Assembly: GCA_035687895.1 (NCBI GenBank) | Contig: DASRUE010000048.1 | Coordinates: forward strand, 1 to 17,663 | Source of the DNA: JAERML01 sp035687895 | Lineage (GTDB): Bacteria > Bacteroidota > Ignavibacteria > UBA10030 > UBA6906 | Direction: 5' to 3' | DNA: 17,663 bases | Part shown: positions 14,518 to 17,663 of the stretch, piece after piece | How the letters are laid out: each line of letters begins with the position of its first letter | Position numbering within the stretch: the stretch's first letter is position 1 | Position numbers and translations under genes: made by a program | The notes under the pieces: generated by a model | What the model saw: only the letters and a program-made list of their open reading frames with translations | What the model was told of the DNA's origin: nothing | The model's database searches: none

Positions 14518-17508
14518 ATGTCCAACCAGCAACATCCGTCCCAACACGCCGACACAAACCAGGATTGCATTGTCATCCGTGGCGCCCGCGAGCATAATCT
14601 CAAGAACATCGATGTCGACATCCCACGCAACAGCCTTGTCGTGATAACCGGGCTCTCCGGATCCGGCAAGTCCAGCCTTGCGTTCGATACAATCTATGCT
14701 GAAGGGCAGCGCCGCTATGTGGAGAGCCTCTCCGCCTACGCTCGGCAGTTCCTGGATGTAATGGAACGTCCCGATGTGGATTATATCGAGGGCCTCAGTC
14801 CGGCGATCTCCATCGAACAGAAGACGGTCAGCCACAACCCTCGCTCCACGGTCGGTACTGTTACGGAGATCTACGACTACCTCCGGCTTTTGTTTGCGCG
14901 GGTCGGGACGCAATACTGCTACAATTGTAGTCGGAAAGTGCAGAAGCAGACAACCGACCAGATCATCGACAGCATCATGAGATTCCCCCCCGGAACGAGA
15001 ATCAACATTCTTGCGCCGGTGGTGAAGGGAAGGAAAGGACATTATCGGGAGTTGTTTGAGGAGATCGTCCGGGATGGATTCATCCGCGTCAGGGTGGACG
15101 GATCTGTTCGTGAGATCCAGAAGGGAATGCAGCTTGATCGGTACAAGGTCCATAACATAGAGATCGTCGTGGACCGGATTGTCGTGAAGAAAGAAGGACG
15201 GGCACGAGTTGCCGACTCGGTGGAAGTAGCCCTGAAGTTCGGATCGGGTGTCCTGATCGTGAGCCAGGAGGGTGTAGGTGCTTCGGATCCTGATCCTCCG
15301 GAAACAAAAAGGAAGGGGACGGCGCGCTCCTCCCCACGAACTCCCCGTTCGTCGACATCGCTGGGAGATACGCTGTTCAGTAGACATCTTTCTTGTGGCT
15401 ATTGCTCCATCAGTTATGAGGAGCCTGCGCCCAATTCTTTTTCGTTCAATTCCCCCTACGGCTCCTGTCCAACATGCAACGGTCTCGGCGAGATTAAGGA
15501 ACTGGACTTGGAGCTCATCATTCCGGATGAAGATCTCTCCATCAACAACGAAGGGATCGCGCCGCTGGGGAAACCGCGCCAGACCTGGGCATTCAGTCAG
15601 ATAAAAGCGGTGGGGAAGAAGTATGATTTCGATTTCGATACCCCCATCAGGAAATTCTCCCGGCGGGCGAAGGAGGTGCTTCTTCACGGCGGTGGCGATG
15701 AGAAATTCGAAATCGAATACAGATTTGCCAGTGGGCGGACGGTTACCTACAAGCACCGCTTTGGCGGCGTGCTCGACATTCTGAAACACTATTATGACGA
15801 CACCGGCTCGAATAATATCCGCGAGTGGGTCGAAGCGTACATGAATACCCATCCCTGTCCGGCCTGCAATGGGGGCCGGCTGAAGAAGGAAAGCCTGGCC
15901 ATTAGGCTTCAGGATGCGGATACACAGGTCGTGTACAACATCCACGACATAGTGAATCTTTCGATCACGGCTGCCGACCGGTTTTTCCGGGACCTAAAAT
16001 TGACCGAGCGGCAGATGGTGATTGCGACGCAGGTGCTTAAGGAAATCCGGCAGCGGATCGAATTTCTCTTGAACGTTGGGCTCGATTATCTCACTCTCGA
16101 CAGGCCCGCGCGCACACTCTCGGGTGGCGAAGGGCAGCGGATTCGACTTGCAACGCAAATCGGCTCCCAACTTGTTGGAGTCCTGTATATTCTCGACGAA
16201 CCAAGCATCGGGCTACACCAGCGGGACAACCGCAAGCTGATTAGCTCGCTGAAGCAGTTAAGGGATCTCGGCAACACGGTCCTTGTTGTGGAACACGACA
16301 AAGAGATGATCGAAAGCGCGGATTATGTTGTGGACCTTGGACCGGGAGCAGGTGAACACGGCGGTCATCTCGTCACTGCCGGCGCGCCGCACGGACTCGC
16401 GCTGAGCAGGCCAACACACGATGGCCGTGAACTTCTGTCGTACACCGCACAGTATCTTCAAGGTAAGCGGACTATCCCCATCCCGCAGGAACGAAGGAAG
16501 GGAAAGGGGAAGTCCGTTGTGCTGGAAGGGGCCTCGGGGAACAACCTGAAGAGCGTCAAGCTTGCACTCCCGCTAGGGAAACTTGTCGCGGTTACCGGTG
16601 TAAGCGGCTCCGGGAAGTCATCTCTTATTTCGGAAACGTTGTTCCGGATACTATCAAGGAAGTTCTACAAGTCCAAAGTAGTTCCACTCCCTTACAAGAA
16701 AATTGCCGGCGTTGAACATATCGACAAAGTGATCGAGATTGACCAGACGCCCATCGGACGAACACCCCGTTCAAATCCTGCGACCTACACCGGATTATAC
16801 ACTCTCATTCGTGACCTCTACACGCAGATGCCGGAGGCGAAGATCCGCGGTTACAAGCCCGGCAGGTTCAGTTTCAATGTCCCTGGCGGACGGTGTGAAG
16901 CGTGTGAAGGCGATGGTGTGAAGAAGATCGAGATGAACTTCCTTCCTGATGTCTATGTTCTCTGCGATGTGTGCAAGGGGAAACGGTACAATAGGGAAAC
17001 ATTGCAGGTTCTCTACAAAGGGAAGTCGATTGCCGACATTCTGAATATGACCGTCGAGGAGGCGGCAGGCTTCTTCAGCGAGATCCCCGGTCTTCAGAGA
17101 AAGCTGCAGACGTTGCACGACGTTGGTCTTGGGTATATCCGTCTGGGCCAGCAGGCAACAACATTGAGTGGTGGCGAAGCACAGCGCGTGAAGCTATCCA
17201 CGGAGCTTTCCAAAGTGGGCACTGGCGACACGCTGTATATCCTCGATGAACCCACGACCGGCCTCCACTTCGAAGACATCCGTATGCTGCTGGATGTGCT
17301 GAACAGGCTTGTTGAGAAAGGCAACACCGTGCTCGTAATCGAACACAACATGGATGTCATCAAGACGGCGGATTGGGTGATCGACCTTGGTCCGGGCGGC
17401 GGTGATGCTGGGGGATGTGTTGTTGCGGAAGGAACGCCGGAAGAGGTCTCCGACGCAAAAGACTCAGCTACGGCAGAGTTCATCAGGGCGGAGTTGCAGC
17501 CGGATTGA
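14518..17508 (+). CDS. uvrA: Excinuclease ABC subunit A
   Basis: UvrA is the damage-sensing ABC ATPase that loads UvrB in nucleotide excision repair. From ATG 14518 it has 996 residues; starts at 14488 or 14491 would add 9-10. ATG 14518 is nearest to the family N-terminus (VIRGAREHNLKN) and lies after the candidate promoter, though its Shine-Dalgarno sequence is weak. ATPase 1 has Walker A GLSGSGKS (45-52), signature LSGGEGQ (534-540) and Walker B ILDEP (D560, E561). ATPase 2 has GVSGSGKS (694-701), LSGGEAQ (883-889) and ILDEP (D910, E911). Zinc modules are C293-x2-C-x20-C317-x2-C320 and C793-x2-C-x19-C816-x2-C819. An extra low-complexity stretch rich in Pro, Ser, Thr and Arg lies just before the first zinc module. 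The call is secure. Confidence 0.98.
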   Translation: MSNQQHPSQHADTNQDCIVIRGAREHNLKNIDVDIPRNSLVVITGLSGSGKSSLAFDTIYAEGQRRYVESLSAYARQFLDVMERPDVDYIEGLSPAISIEQKTVSHNPRSTVGTVTEIYDYLRLLFARVGTQYCYNCSRKVQKQTTDQIIDSIMRFPPGTRINILAPVVKGRKGHYRELFEEIVRDGFIRVRVDGSVREIQKGMQLDRYKVHNIEIVVDRIVVKKEGRARVADSVEVALKFGSGVLIVSQEGVGASDPDPPETKRKGTARSSPRTPRSSTSLGDTLFSRHLSCGYCSISYEEPAPNSFSFNSPYGSCPTCNGLGEIKELDLELIIPDEDLSINNEGIAPLGKPRQTWAFSQIKAVGKKYDFDFDTPIRKFSRRAKEVLLHGGGDEKFEIEYRFASGRTVTYKHRFGGVLDILKHYYDDTGSNNIREWVEAYMNTHPCPACNGGRLKKESLAIRLQDADTQVVYNIHDIVNLSITAADRFFRDLKLTERQMVIATQVLKEIRQRIEFLLNVGLDYLTLDRPARTLSGGEGQRIRLATQIGSQLVGVLYILDEPSIGLHQRDNRKLISSLKQLRDLGNTVLVVEHDKEMIESADYVVDLGPGAGEHGGHLVTAGAPHGLALSRPTHDGRELLSYTAQYLQGKRTIPIPQERRKGKGKSVVLEGASGNNLKSVKLALPLGKLVAVTGVSGSGKSSLISETLFRILSRKFYKSKVVPLPYKKIAGVEHIDKVIEIDQTPIGRTPRSNPATYTGLYTLIRDLYTQMPEAKIRGYKPGRFSFNVPGGRCEACEGDGVKKIEMNFLPDVYVLCDVCKGKRYNRETLQVLYKGKSIADILNMTVEEAAGFFSEIPGLQRKLQTLHDVGLGYIRLGQQATTLSGGEAQRVKLSTELSKVGTGDTLYILDEPTTGLHFEDIRMLLDVLNRLVEKGNTVLVIEHNMDVIKTADWVIDLGPGGGDAGGCVVAEGTPEEVSDAKDSATAEFIRAELQPD

Positions 17509-17566
17509 AACAGGTCGATGGCCTCTTGCCCCCTCCCTGTTTGTGGTAGTGGGTCAGTTTGATTCT

Positions 17567-17659
17567 ACGTTCGCAAGAACGTCACCCTGAGCCCCGACAT
17601 GTTATGTCGGGGAAGGGTGAAAGGCGCCCACTCGACAGGCTTTCCCGACTTTGTCGGGA
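17567..17659. repeat. Cluster of palindromes resembling a dispersed REP-type repeat
   Basis: Three hairpins lie downstream of uvrA. The first is ACGTTC-GCAA-GAACGT (17567-17582). The second is CCCCGACAT-GTT-ATGTCGGGG (17592-17612), flanked by the outer arms TCACCCT (17582-17588) and AGGGTGA (17614-17620). The third is TCCCGAC-TTT-GTCGGGA (17643-17659), which repeats the CCCGAC core. The TCACCCTGAG and AAGGGTGA arms resemble a dispersed intergenic repeat that I recall from many bacterial genomes. None has a U tract, so these are probably not simple terminators. Confidence 0.6.
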
Positions 17660-17663
17660 CTCA

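Noticed and set aside
14503..15945. 480-codon open frame on the minus strand
   Set aside because: It lies wholly opposite uvrA in a fixed codon register, and the translation has no recognisable domain. It is a shadow of biased codon use in uvrA.
1..17663. CRISPR array, tRNA, rRNA, insertion sequence, phage or toxin-antitoxin genes
   Set aside because: I found no regularly spaced repeats, no tRNA-like cloverleaf, and no transposase, integrase or toxin motifs. The gene set is conserved housekeeping.

Overview
The window looks like an ordinary stretch of bacterial chromosome, about half GC by eye, with tightly packed conserved housekeeping genes. I see no insertion sequence, phage gene, tRNA, rRNA or CRISPR array. 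The organism is probably in the Bacteroidota/Chlorobiota/Ignavibacteria (FCB) group. This rests on the style of the DnaK and UvrA proteins, the weak or absent Shine-Dalgarno sequences at several genes, and three candidate promoters of the form TTG-N20-TAnnTT. It is an inference from the sequence alone and has not been tested by database search.

Layout. Positions 1-2285 hold the end of a complex I operon: the 3' part of nuoM, then complete nuoN, then a hairpin terminator. Positions 2361-3344 encode a lipoprotein predicted to be a seven-bladed Ycf48-like propeller. It faces the minus-strand pair birA-coaX (4952 down to 3349), with only 4 bases between the two convergent stop codons. A 443-base gap (4953-5395) serves as the divergent upstream region of birA and dnaK.

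Positions 5396-10351 hold a protein-disaggregation block: dnaK, a strong terminator preceded by two further stem-loops, an 86-residue membrane-anchored small protein of unknown function, and clpB. The small gene overlaps the clpB start by the four bases ATGA. Next come an isoaspartyl peptidase/asparaginase (10512-11420), an RsmB/NOP-family rRNA m5C methyltransferase (11488-12825), a TPR lipoprotein (12898-13434) overlapping a stand-alone DUF58 gene by one base (13434-14333), and uvrA (14518-17508). The window ends in a cluster of palindromes that resembles a dispersed REP-type repeat.

How the genes work together. NuoM and NuoN are proton-pumping membrane subunits of NADH dehydrogenase. BirA and CoaX serve biotin attachment and coenzyme A synthesis. 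DnaK and ClpB cooperate in dissolving aggregates, and the isoaspartyl peptidase beside them removes damaged peptides. UvrA starts nucleotide excision repair. I do not see a clearly new multi-gene system. The best leads are the small membrane protein coupled to ClpB, the shared promoter pattern, and the palindrome cluster after uvrA.
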